Of a stretch of DNA of 64,000 bases, positions 34,198-40,530 are shown piece by piece. A program made the position numbers and the translations under genes. The stretch is from contig NZ_LZJW01000164.1 of NCBI RefSeq assembly GCF_001667885.1, forward strand, positions 62,001-126,000. Direction: 5' to 3'. The number at the start of each line of letters is the position of its first letter. Within the stretch, counting starts at the first letter, position 1. This DNA is from Mycobacterium scrofulaceum. Its GTDB lineage: Bacteria; Actinomycetota; Actinomycetes; Mycobacteriales; Mycobacteriaceae. The notes under the pieces were generated by a model. It was not told where the DNA came from and ran no database searches. It saw only the letters and a list, made by a program, of their open reading frames with translations.

Positions 34198-34249
34198 TGA
34201 TCGCGTGCTCTTTCTGCGTTGGTGAGTTCATTGACTCAGCGAGTCGGGA

Positions 34250-34348
34250 GGTAGCAGCGGGTAGCAGAAGTAGCAGCTTTCCTACCCTTTCCCCTGTACG
34301 ACGCGGCAGGGAGTAGACAAACTGCTACTCCTGCTACCCGCTGCTACC
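34250..34348. repeat. 27-bp heptamer-based inverted repeat, candidate replication origin
   Basis: The left arm (34250-34276) carries GTAGCAG three times, starting at 34251, 34261 and 34270. The right arm (34322-34348) carries the complement CTGCTAC three times, starting at 34322, 34331 and 34341. The arms match at 26 of 27 positions and are 45 bases apart. Roughly 10-base spacing puts each heptamer on the same helix face. The right arm overlaps the last codons of the SF3 helicase gene. Iterons beside a P4-type primase-helicase are typical of satellite origins; a transcript-end hairpin is the alternative. Confidence 0.65.
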
Positions 34349-35758
34349 TGGTCCCCGTACCCAGTCGCTCATGTCGATCAATCGAATTCCCCTGTATCCG
34401 CGCACACCCTTGCGCCCGGTGGGTTGGATGCCGTCGATCTGGTCGAGCCGGTTGTAGTATTCGCGGCTTGAAAGGCGTTTAGCCCCGGCTGCGTCCGCGT
34501 AGTGGCAGTAGGCGGTGTAGAGGTGGGTTCTGGGTGTCCAGGCGTCGGCGTCTAGGGTGCAGTCTTCGTCTATCCAGCTCCGAACGGCGTCGGAGCGGAC
34601 GATAAATTCGGCTTTGGCGTTTTGGACTGATTTGGGTTGGAGCAGTCGGCCGCGTTCCATCAGCGCCGGTAATGCTTGAATGCCTCGTGCCAAGATGCCC
34701 CGAAGCTCGTCGTCGGTCTGCAGCTGCGCGTCGAGGTTGCGGTTCTCCTTGCCGGTGAACGTGTTGGGGAACGGCACCACAATCCATCTGGCCCACCAGC
34801 CTTCAGATGAGTCAGCGGAACTGAAGGGCTTGTTGATCGAGTAGAACGGCAACGCCCACGGCGTGAAGTCGAAGACGGCACCGTATTTGATTTCCCCCTG
34901 GATGGTGTCGCCGCCGGTCATCGCTTTGAAGGTTGCAGTGTTGTCGAGCCAGCGGGAATCCATATCCCCAGCGAGGTTGATCAGTTTGCCGTAGAGCGTG
35001 GCGGCACGAAATCGGTTGTCCACCAGTTCGTATAGCGTCACCGATGAGCTGTTACGCGCTCCGACGAGACGTTTGATCACCCGTATCAGTGTGCCTTTTC
35101 CGTTGCGGCCCTTGCCGTACAAAAGAACGGCGGCGTGGTGCGGGTTGCCCGAATACAGGGTGTAGCCGACGAGTTCCCAGATGAAGCCGGGCGAGTTACC
35201 GATCGGCTTGCGACAGTCGGCGGGAAGAACGTCTTTGATGAACTGTTCGAATCTTGGGCATTTCGCGGCGGGGTCGTAGTCGACCGGCAGCTGAACGGTG
35301 CCTAGGTGTTCGGGAGTGTGTGGTGTCAGCGTGCCGGTGCGCCAGTCAACTAGGCCGTTGCGGACGTTGATGTGTTCGGGTAGCGGATCTCCGGTGATCC
35401 GAGGGAGGTCTGCCGAGTACCGGATGAGGTCAATAACGTTGGTGCCGTGGCTTTTCCGGTATCGGTTGCCAAGCCGCGAGACGATCGCTGATGTGATCTG
35501 CCCATCGTCGGGTCGCCAAACGCCGCCTTCATAGACGTAGAGACGTTGATCGGTTACGCCGTACCCGCACGTCACTTCGGTCATGACGTCGTGTGCGAGG
35601 TCTTGGGCTAGGAGCCCCTCGCGGCTGAAGAATCGTCCTGGGTTGTCCTCGTGCTGTTCGACATCGATTGCGGGAGCGGTGATGCTTGACGCACCGCCTG
35701 CGATGACACGCAAATTCGGTTTTCCTTTCGCACTGTCACTCAGGTCGGCTGCGAACAC
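34334..35758 (-). CDS. SF3 (D5/P4-type) phage primase-helicase
   Basis: A 474-residue helicase. The N-terminal half is a D5_N-like domain (DQRLYVYEGGVWRPDDGQIT; INVRNGLVDWRTGTLTPHTP). The SF3 ATPase follows: Walker A LLYGKGRNGKGTLIRVIKRL (about residue 217), Walker B region LINLAGDMDSRW, then GEIKYGAVFDFTPWALPFYSI with sensor residues, and an arginine-rich WWARWIVVPFPN. It would unwind DNA at the element origin as a hexamer. GTG 35758 is the first start in frame and overlaps the prim-pol gene by 19 bases, but in-frame sequence upstream also reads as coding, so it may once have been fused to the prim-pol. Confidence 0.88.
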   Translation of the reverse strand: MFAADLSDSAKGKPNLRVIAGGASSITAPAIDVEQHEDNPGRFFSREGLLAQDLAHDVMTEVTCGYGVTDQRLYVYEGGVWRPDDGQITSAIVSRLGNRYRKSHGTNVIDLIRYSADLPRITGDPLPEHINVRNGLVDWRTGTLTPHTPEHLGTVQLPVDYDPAAKCPRFEQFIKDVLPADCRKPIGNSPGFIWELVGYTLYSGNPHHAAVLLYGKGRNGKGTLIRVIKRLVGARNSSSVTLYELVDNRFRAATLYGKLINLAGDMDSRWLDNTATFKAMTGGDTIQGEIKYGAVFDFTPWALPFYSINKPFSSADSSEGWWARWIVVPFPNTFTGKENRNLDAQLQTDDELRGILARGIQALPALMERGRLLQPKSVQNAKAEFIVRSDAVRSWIDEDCTLDADAWTPRTHLYTAYCHYADAAGAKRLSSREYYNRLDQIDGIQPTGRKGVRGYRGIRLIDMSDWVRGPGSSG

Positions 35759-36648
35759 CGCGAACCCGACGTCCTGGTCGGACAGATCCGGTATGTACGT
35801 GCCGTTACCATTCGCTTTCGCGAATCCCCTATCGATCTTTGCGTTGCAGTAGTCTTCGCCTCTTCAGCGAGAAATCCGTTCTGGCGGCATGCGTCGACCA
35901 GACGTTCGCGTGCCCAGTCACGTTGCACACCAAGCTCGTCCAGCCTTGCCGCTTTGGCGAATAGAGCAGTGTCTCGTCCACCATGGCGGCCACCGCTTTT
36001 CGGCGTGTTTGCGAGTTCTTCCAATTCGCCGCGAATCGCCGCATTGATGTAAGCGTCTGAGTCGCCTCCCTGAAGGGAACTAGACTTGTGCGCAATGGGT
36101 TTCGGTCTGGCTTTGCGTATCCATTCCTGCCACGCATCCGGCAACTTAGGCGGTTTACCTGTTGGACGGCGTTGCCAATGTCTACCCGAAGCTGGCGGGG
36201 CGACGACAAAGCCCCTGGAGGTTTTCACGTCGATACCAGCCCCAGGGTGGGCGGCAACCTCGGCGGGGCTGAGATCGTGACTACCCCAAATGTGCATACC
36301 ACCGCTCGGTGTGGTGGCTACCGGAAACTCGTCAAGCGGGCCAAGCTTTTCCACCAGATCGGCATAGGTAGGTAGCCCATTGACCGCATGGTCACCGTCG
36401 GGGCCTTCGACATCGATGACGCATTCGTCTTCAGCGGGCACCATCGCGACGAAATCGCATGGGTGCTTGTCCCACCACTGGACTAGTTCATCGGTGTCTG
36501 TGGTGGCCTCTGTGGGCCAACCCCAGATATGGGGTTTCTTGGTTTTCGGGACCAATGGAAACACCCGGTATCCGAGTCGGGCATATTTTAGTGCGGCTTT
36601 CAACGGTGTTGAGTCACCCGAATGATTTGCGCCTGATAGAGTTGACAT
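35740..36648 (-). CDS. Bifunctional DNA primase/polymerase (prim-pol), N-terminal type
   Basis: A 302-residue archaeo-eukaryotic-type primase. Key features are YRVFPLVPKTKKPHIWGW at the N-terminus, the catalytic acidic motif CVIDVEGPDGDHAV, the TTPSGGMHIWGS histidine motif and IDVKTSRGFVVAPPAS. It would make primers and extend them for replication of the element. ATG 36648 has AAGGGA upstream. The last about 25 residues (RMVTARTYRICPTRTSGSRC) look out of frame: after a GGGG run near 35827 the helicase frame reads naturally instead. A lost G may have split a prim-pol-helicase fusion. Confidence 0.85.
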   Translation of the reverse strand: MSTLSGANHSGDSTPLKAALKYARLGYRVFPLVPKTKKPHIWGWPTEATTDTDELVQWWDKHPCDFVAMVPAEDECVIDVEGPDGDHAVNGLPTYADLVEKLGPLDEFPVATTPSGGMHIWGSHDLSPAEVAAHPGAGIDVKTSRGFVVAPPASGRHWQRRPTGKPPKLPDAWQEWIRKARPKPIAHKSSSLQGGDSDAYINAAIRGELEELANTPKSGGRHGGRDTALFAKAARLDELGVQRDWARERLVDACRQNGFLAEEAKTTATQRSIGDSRKRMVTARTYRICPTRTSGSRCSQPT

Positions 36649-36901
36649 CAGTTTCCCTTTAGGCGAGACCTCGGTACGGAGTAGCGACCACTGCCGGGGT
36701 TTCGTTGCAATTGGCGGCTTTTCATCTTCGCGTTTGTTTGTCGTCTGCGTATCGGCACGTGCCCGCACAGCTCCTTTGGCGCGCCTTATGTTGTGGGAGG
36801 CGCACGGCCCATAGGACCTGGCTCGCAATTACCGCGTCGCCGCAGTGCATCGGATGGGTAGACCTAGCAGACTCTTCTCACGCTCCGCTGTCGGGGTTAG
36901 C
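36649..36901. other. Gap between the excisionase-like and prim-pol genes
   Basis: No gene is supported in these 253 bases. Upstream in-frame extension of the prim-pol is open but reads as low-quality basic sequence, and no ribosome site or conserved motif supports it. It probably holds the leader of the replication genes. Confidence 0.4.
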
Positions 36902-37120
36902 TCACATACCGGTACGTTCGCGGGTCTGGGCGTCGAGGTACTCACTGACGTCACTCCACCTGTAGAGGACGCGAGACCCGCGCTTGATGAACTTTGGCCC
37001 TGTGCCGCGATAGCGCATCTGTGCAAGGCCTGTTTCGGTGGTCTTGAGCGCGACGGCGACTTCGGTGGGTATTGCGAGGTCATGGGCAACGCTCCCGCCC
37101 CGCTGGCGTTCGTGTCTCAT
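36902..37120 (-). CDS. Excisionase/AlpA-like helix-turn-helix protein, 72 aa
   Basis: A small winged-helix protein of the HTH_17/excisionase type: VAVALKTTETGLAQMRYRGT, GPKFIKRGSRVLYRWSDVSE and YLDAQT is the usual pattern of recognition helix, wing and end helix. It probably acts as recombination directionality factor for the integrase or as an AlpA-like regulator of the replication genes, which follow it on the same strand. ATG 37120 is supported by AGGAG nine bases upstream. Confidence 0.82.
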   Translation of the reverse strand: MRHERQRGGSVAHDLAIPTEVAVALKTTETGLAQMRYRGTGPKFIKRGSRVLYRWSDVSEYLDAQTRERTGM

Positions 37121-37171
37121 GGCGCATTTCTCCTGTTTCGTTCTGTGCTCCCCGCGTATTCACGGCGGTTA

Positions 37172-37213
37172 TTGACAGAGTGGCACGCCGCAGCACACAA
37201 TGTCACTGACATT
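37172..37213 (+). promoter_or_regulatory. Promoter with overlapping 15-bp operator palindrome
   Basis: TTGACA (37172-37177) is followed after 18 bases by CACAAT (37196-37201), a fair -35/-10 pair for the plus strand. AATGTCACTGACATT (37199-37213) is a perfect palindrome with 7-bp arms around a central C and overlaps the expected transcription start. A second inverted half GTGACA is at 37227-37232. This is a likely repressed promoter for the gene at 37248 and the integrase behind it, between the divergent excisionase-like and regulator genes. Confidence 0.6.
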
Positions 37214-37247
37214 AGCGACATTTCTGGTGACAGAGAGGTGGGCCGCG

Positions 37248-37769
37248 TTGGCATTCGAGACGGTGAGGCTCGTTTACGAGCTATCCGATGGCGGGGCCGT
37301 AGAGGTCACCGACGACACATTAGAACCGATGGGCGATGTCTTCACCTATCGGCAGCTCACGTACCGGTCCGAGGGCTGCGAAATCGTTTTCGAAGTCCAC
37401 GATGGCGTGCCAGGTTGTGTCAGCGTCAGTTTGCGTGCCGGTGAAAAGCCGCTGCGAACAAAAGATCTCACAGATATCAGGCTGGACCGCCTTCGTGACG
37501 AAGCTTTCGCAGCGGTCGGCATGATCGTCCCGGACCCGGAGGGTGGGCACGAGGCGGCCCATCGAGTCGTCCGAAAAGTGCTCAACCATGCGACGTCTCG
37601 GCGCAGGCTGACACCTGATCTGCTGCGCCGTATCGCCCAGACCTACAACAACGCTCCGGCCGGAGATCGCGCGGAAGCGATCGCCGTGGCCTTCGGTGTA
37701 TCCAACCGGCAGGCGTGGCGCTACATCGCAGCCGCCAAAGAGAAAGGCTTTATCGATGGCGACGATTGA
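37248..37769 (+). CDS. Helix-turn-helix regulator-like protein, 173 aa
   Basis: Unnamed family. The N-terminal two thirds is a soluble mixed domain (FETVRLVYELSDGGAVEVTD; CEIVFEVHDGVPGCVSVSLR). The C-terminus is a helix-turn-helix (DLLRRIAQTYNNAPAGDRAE, then VAFGVSNRQAWRYIAAAKEK), suited to DNA binding. The start is TTG 37248, with AGAGG nine bases upstream; the in-frame ATG 37200 would lie in the operator and before the expected transcript start. It is a good candidate for the element repressor or activator. It overlaps the integrase gene by 14 bases. Confidence 0.7.
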   Translation: MAFETVRLVYELSDGGAVEVTDDTLEPMGDVFTYRQLTYRSEGCEIVFEVHDGVPGCVSVSLRAGEKPLRTKDLTDIRLDRLRDEAFAAVGMIVPDPEGGHEAAHRVVRKVLNHATSRRRLTPDLLRRIAQTYNNAPAGDRAEAIAVAFGVSNRQAWRYIAAAKEKGFIDGDD

Positions 37770-38880
37770 GAAGTACCAGACCGGCAGCGGTGCAACGCTT
37801 TACGCTGTCCGCTACCGCACGCCCGGCAACCGGACCACTCGCAAGCGCGGATTCACTACGAAACGTGACGCGCAGATTTTCGCCAACGACGTCGAGGTCA
37901 AGAAGCTGACCGGTGACTACATCGCGCCGACGCTGGGCAAGATCACCGTGGACGAGCTGTCCGCTGATTGGCTGGCCCGCAAAAAGCAATCCACTGCCCA
38001 AAGCTATTACCGCACACTGGAAACCGCGTACCGGGTGCACGTCAAGCCGAAATGGGGTGCGGTCGCGGTCGCTGATATCGATGTGCTCGGCGTCGAGGCG
38101 TGGGTGACCAGCATGACCCGTAAAGGTTCTGGTGCGACAACGGTCATCCGGGCGCAAGGTGTGCTCTCGGGGATCTTGGCTGACGCGGTCAAGGGAAAGC
38201 GGTTGGCCGCGAATCCGGTGAAGGGTATCGACAACCTTCCCCGCAAATCGGGCAAGCGCCGGGTGTACCTGTCCGCCGACGATGTGGCGCGGCTGGCTGA
38301 CAAATCCGGCGAGCACCGGGCGCTGGTGCTGGTGCTGGCGTACTGCGGGCTGCGGTGGGGCGAAGCAATCGGTCTGCGTGTGCGTCACGTTCAATTCCTG
38401 CGCCGCCGCATCTCAGTGAGTGAAAATGCCGTCCAGATTGGGGTGCGACATGTCGTCGGACCCACCAAGGGACGCGAGGATCGCAGTGTGCCGGTGCCGA
38501 CGTTTGTGCTCGATGAACTGTCAGTCCTGTGCGCCGGTAAGGCACCCGACGACCTGGTGTTCGCCACGCCGGATGGCCGGTACCTCCCGCGCCCGAAGTC
38601 ATCCAATGGGTGGTTCACCCGCGCGGTCACAGCGGCGAAGGTGCAACGGGTTACTCCACACGATCTGCGACACACGTGCGCCTCGCTGGCCGTGTCGGCG
38701 GGCGTCAACGTGCTGGCTCTCGCGCGGATGCTCGGGCACAAAGACCCGAGCGTGACGCTGCGGGTGTACGCCGACCTGTTCGACACCGATCTGGACGCGG
38801 TGGCGACCACTCTGCACGCCCGCTACGGGTCAGACCAGCGGGGCCCCGGCGTGACCGAGGACGGAATTGCGGAGCGATGA
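37756..38880 (+). CDS. int: Tyrosine-type site-specific integrase
   Basis: A 374-residue phage integrase. The N-terminal arm-binding domain is basic (TPGNRTTRKRGFTTKRDAQI), followed by a SAM-like core-binding domain (SYYRTLETAYRVHVKPKWGA). The catalytic domain has Arg in AYCGLRWGEAIGLRV, His-x-x-Arg in TPHDLRHTCASLAV, His in RMLGHKDPSVTLRVYADL and the nucleophile Tyr in that last motif. It would recombine the 28-bp att core in tRNA-Leu. ATG 37756 lies inside the end of the upstream regulator gene. The 3' end overlaps the next gene by four bases (ATGA). Confidence 0.95.
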   Translation: MATIEKYQTGSGATLYAVRYRTPGNRTTRKRGFTTKRDAQIFANDVEVKKLTGDYIAPTLGKITVDELSADWLARKKQSTAQSYYRTLETAYRVHVKPKWGAVAVADIDVLGVEAWVTSMTRKGSGATTVIRAQGVLSGILADAVKGKRLAANPVKGIDNLPRKSGKRRVYLSADDVARLADKSGEHRALVLVLAYCGLRWGEAIGLRVRHVQFLRRRISVSENAVQIGVRHVVGPTKGREDRSVPVPTFVLDELSVLCAGKAPDDLVFATPDGRYLPRPKSSNGWFTRAVTAAKVQRVTPHDLRHTCASLAVSAGVNVLALARMLGHKDPSVTLRVYADLFDTDLDAVATTLHARYGSDQRGPGVTEDGIAER

Positions 38881-39437
38881 GCAAGGTGCAGACGTTGATC
38901 AGCACCGAATGGGTCAACAGATGGGCCGAACTGTATCCACCGGAGTACGACGACAAGCTGCGCTCTGTGCACGATCAGGTCAATGCCCGTGGTTACTACG
39001 ATCGCGCCGACCTGATGGCCGTCGCGGAGTGGAAACTGAAAGGGAGCTACTGGCCCAAGCACCGCAAAACACTGAACCGGAACCTCGACGACGACATCCG
39101 TGACATCACCCGGACCGCCCTGAGCGCTCCCCTGACCATCCAGCACCGCGTGATGGGCCTGCTCTACGGCGTCGCAGTCCCGGTGGCGTCAGCCCTGCTG
39201 ATGGTGTGGAACGACAAGCTGCACACCGTGATCGACCGGCGCGCGGTCAACTCGCTTGTGGAACACGGGATGATCCCCGAACCGCCAGTTGGCAAACTGC
39301 CGCCGTACCTTGATTACCTCGCCGTTTGCCAGCGGATCAGCCAGCGGTGCGGCTGCGACCTGCGTGACTTGGACCGCGCACTGTATAAGGCAAACGGGAA
39401 CCGGGAACTACCGCCGCAGACCCGTGCGCACGCCTGA
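38877..39437 (+). CDS. Hypothetical protein with helix-hairpin-helix-like segment, 186 aa
   Basis: No named family. The N-terminus (WVNRWAELYPPEYDDKLRSV; GYYDRADLMAVAEWKLKGSY) and GVAVPVASALLMVWNDKLHT followed by VIDRRAVNSLVEHG match a pattern found in actinobacterial proteins that resemble HhH-GPD base-excision folds; the GVxxPVASALL segment looks like a DNA-binding hairpin. No catalytic lysine or aspartate can be assigned. It is translationally coupled to the integrase (ATGA), so a role in recombination, DNA handling or element fitness is inferred. It is the last gene before the right att. Confidence 0.65.
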   Translation: MSKVQTLISTEWVNRWAELYPPEYDDKLRSVHDQVNARGYYDRADLMAVAEWKLKGSYWPKHRKTLNRNLDDDIRDITRTALSAPLTIQHRVMGLLYGVAVPVASALLMVWNDKLHTVIDRRAVNSLVEHGMIPEPPVGKLPPYLDYLAVCQRISQRCGCDLRDLDRALYKANGNRELPPQTRAHA

Positions 39438-39485
39438 TGACCAGCGTTTGCTGAGAGATTCCACGCGAGATTTTCGTTGGAATCC

Positions 39486-39514
39486 TGTGTCCATTTGGTG
39501 TCCACGAAGCCTGC
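39486..39514. repeat. Right subterminal arm-type repeat
   Basis: Matches 25283-25311 at 27 of 29 positions, same orientation, again with GTGTCCA twice. It lies 37 bases inside the right att core. Upstream is the short inverted repeat GATTCCA/TGGAATC (39457-39463 and 39478-39484). These fit integrase and excisionase binding. Confidence 0.7.
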
Positions 39515-39551
39515 CAAAGGCCCGGAATCAACCCTTGAGCTGCAGAAACAC

Positions 39552-39579
39552 GGGTGCGGGCGGAGGGACTCGAACCCTC
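39552..39579. repeat. Right attachment-site repeat (att core, 28 bp)
   Basis: Identical to 25163-25190. It covers the T-arm and 3' acceptor strand of the intact tRNA-Leu gene on the minus strand and reaches three bases past the tRNA 3' end. Confidence 0.9.
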
Positions 39580-39637
39580 ACGCTCTTTCGAGCACCGGCA
39601 CCTAAAGCCGGCGCGTATGCCATTTCGCCACGCCCGC
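39555..39637 (-). tRNA. tRNA-Leu (anticodon UAG)
   Basis: Read on the minus strand, an 83-base class II tRNA. The acceptor 5' strand GCGGGCG pairs with CGCCCGC, discriminator A. The anticodon arm CCGGC-TTTAGGT-GCCGG gives anticodon TAG (Leu). The long variable arm is TGCTCGAAAGAGCGT and the T-arm is GAGGG-TTCGAGT-CCCTC. CCA is not encoded (ACCC follows). Its 3' end is the attachment site of the integrated element. Confidence 0.93.
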
Positions 39638-39734
39638 AGCGTGCCGATCGTACCGCTCGGTGCACGGCCGGGCCGGGCAGTGGCGCGCCTCGACGAATTC
39701 GTCGGACCCAAATCGTGAGCGGTACCTTCAAGGG

Positions 39735-40115
39735 GTGTCCACCACCCGTCGTCGCAGGCCCGCGCTGATCGCCCTGGTGATCGTCGCGGCTTGCGGCTGC
39801 CTGGCGCTGGGCTGGTGGCAGTGGACCAGGTTCCAGTCCGTCTCGGGCACCTTCCAGAACCTCGGCTATGCGCTGCAGTGGCCACTGTTCGCCTGGTTCT
39901 GCGTGTACGCGTACCGCAAATACGTGCGCTACGAAGAGATGCCGCCGGAACCTCGGCATGACGCCGGCCTCACCGAGATACCCGCAGGCTTGCTGCCCGA
40001 GCGCCCCACGCCGACGCAACAGCCGACCGACGACCCCGCGCTGGCGGAGTACAACGCCTACCTTGCCGAGCTAGCCAAACAGGACACCGAGAAACAGAAC
40101 AGGACGACCGCATGA
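39735..40115 (+). CDS. lprD: Membrane/lipoprotein-like protein, LprD (Rv1343c) type
   Basis: A 126-residue protein, the same length as Rv1343c. A basic N-terminus precedes a hydrophobic segment with a lipobox-like cysteine (ALIALVIVAACGCLALGWWQ). A second hydrophobic segment follows (GYALQWPLFAWFCVYAYRKY), then a charged, Pro-rich tail. The two spans make a membrane protein at least as likely as a lipoprotein. The start is GTG 39735. Its stop overlaps the next start by four bases. The gene order matches the Rv1343c-Rv1342c pair of M. tuberculosis. Confidence 0.75.
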   Translation: MSTTRRRRPALIALVIVAACGCLALGWWQWTRFQSVSGTFQNLGYALQWPLFAWFCVYAYRKYVRYEEMPPEPRHDAGLTEIPAGLLPERPTPTQQPTDDPALAEYNAYLAELAKQDTEKQNRTTA

Positions 40116-40462
40116 CCACACCGGAGACGCCCGGAGCGCCCGCGTCGGCATTCCCCGTCGAGAAGATCCGCACCGCGTTGCTCGGCTACCGGATCATGGC
40201 GTGGACAACGGGGCTGTGGCTGATCGCGCTGTGCTACGAGATCGTCTCGCACCTTGTCCTGCACCACGAGATCCGTTGGATCGAGGTGGTCCACGGCTGG
40301 GTGTACTTCATCTATGTCCTGACGGCTTTCAACCTCGCGGTCAAGGTGCGGTGGCCGATTGCCAAGACCATCGGTGTGCTGCTCGCCGGGACCATCCCGC
40401 TTCTGGGCATCGTCGTCGAGCACTTCCAGACCAGGGACGTCAAGGCCCGCTTCGGGATTTAA
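40112..40462 (+). CDS. DUF3817 membrane protein (Rv1342c type)
   Basis: A 116-residue membrane protein with three spans: YRIMAWTTGLWLIALCYEIV, VVHGWVYFIYVLTAFNLAVK and KTIGVLLAGTIPLLGIVVEH. The spacing and the HGW and PLLG elements fit DUF3817, a family of unknown function often next to rdgB in actinobacteria. It overlaps the LprD-like gene by four bases (ATGA) and is convergent with rdgB. Confidence 0.85.
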   Translation: MTTPETPGAPASAFPVEKIRTALLGYRIMAWTTGLWLIALCYEIVSHLVLHHEIRWIEVVHGWVYFIYVLTAFNLAVKVRWPIAKTIGVLLAGTIPLLGIVVEHFQTRDVKARFGI

Positions 40463-40465
40463 GCC

Positions 40466-40522
40466 TCGAGTGTGCGCCCAGCTTCACACTCGACGCCGAA
40501 CGTGCGGCTAGCTTCACACTCG
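40466..40522. repeat. Intergenic hairpin repeat between convergent genes
   Basis: TCGAGTGTG (40466-40474) pairs with CACACTCGA (40485-40493) over a 10-base loop, and a second, partial copy follows (GTGCGGCTAGCTTCACACTCGG, 40501-40522). The unit AGCTTCACACTCG occurs twice. It may serve as a bidirectional terminator between the DUF3817 gene and rdgB, or be one of the short dispersed repeats of mycobacteria. Confidence 0.5.
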
Positions 40523-40530
40523 GCACAACG

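Larger units (their letters stand above)
33366..34249. other. Non-coding control region of the element
   Basis: Apart from one weak small gene (34003-34197, minus) no coding sequence is convincing here. Open frames on the plus strand read as cysteine- and arginine-rich random sequence. The region holds the repeated motif pairs and, at its right edge, the small hairpin GACTC-agc-GAGTC (34233-34245) and the large heptamer inverted repeat. It separates the minus-strand replication genes from the minus-strand terminase-like run. Confidence 0.45.
25163..39579. mobile_element. 14.4-kb integrative element in tRNA-Leu, satellite-like
   Basis: The element is bounded by a perfect 28-base direct repeat (25163-25190 and 39552-39579). 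The right copy is the 3' end of an intact tRNA-Leu gene, so integration used the tRNA 3' end and restored it. Inside lie a tyrosine integrase next to the tRNA, an excisionase-like HTH protein, prim-pol and SF3 helicase genes, a candidate iteron origin, a possible terminase-small-subunit-like protein, and accessory genes at the left end. No capsid, portal, large terminase, tail or lysis genes were found. Several genes are visibly AT-richer than the host. This fits a phage satellite or defective prophage; a replicating integrative plasmid is the alternative. Confidence 0.88.

Noticed and set aside
33736-34225. Plus-strand open frames of about 60-86 codons in the element control region
   Set aside because: The translations are cysteine/arginine-rich without any pattern, lack ribosome sites and overlap repeated regulatory motifs.
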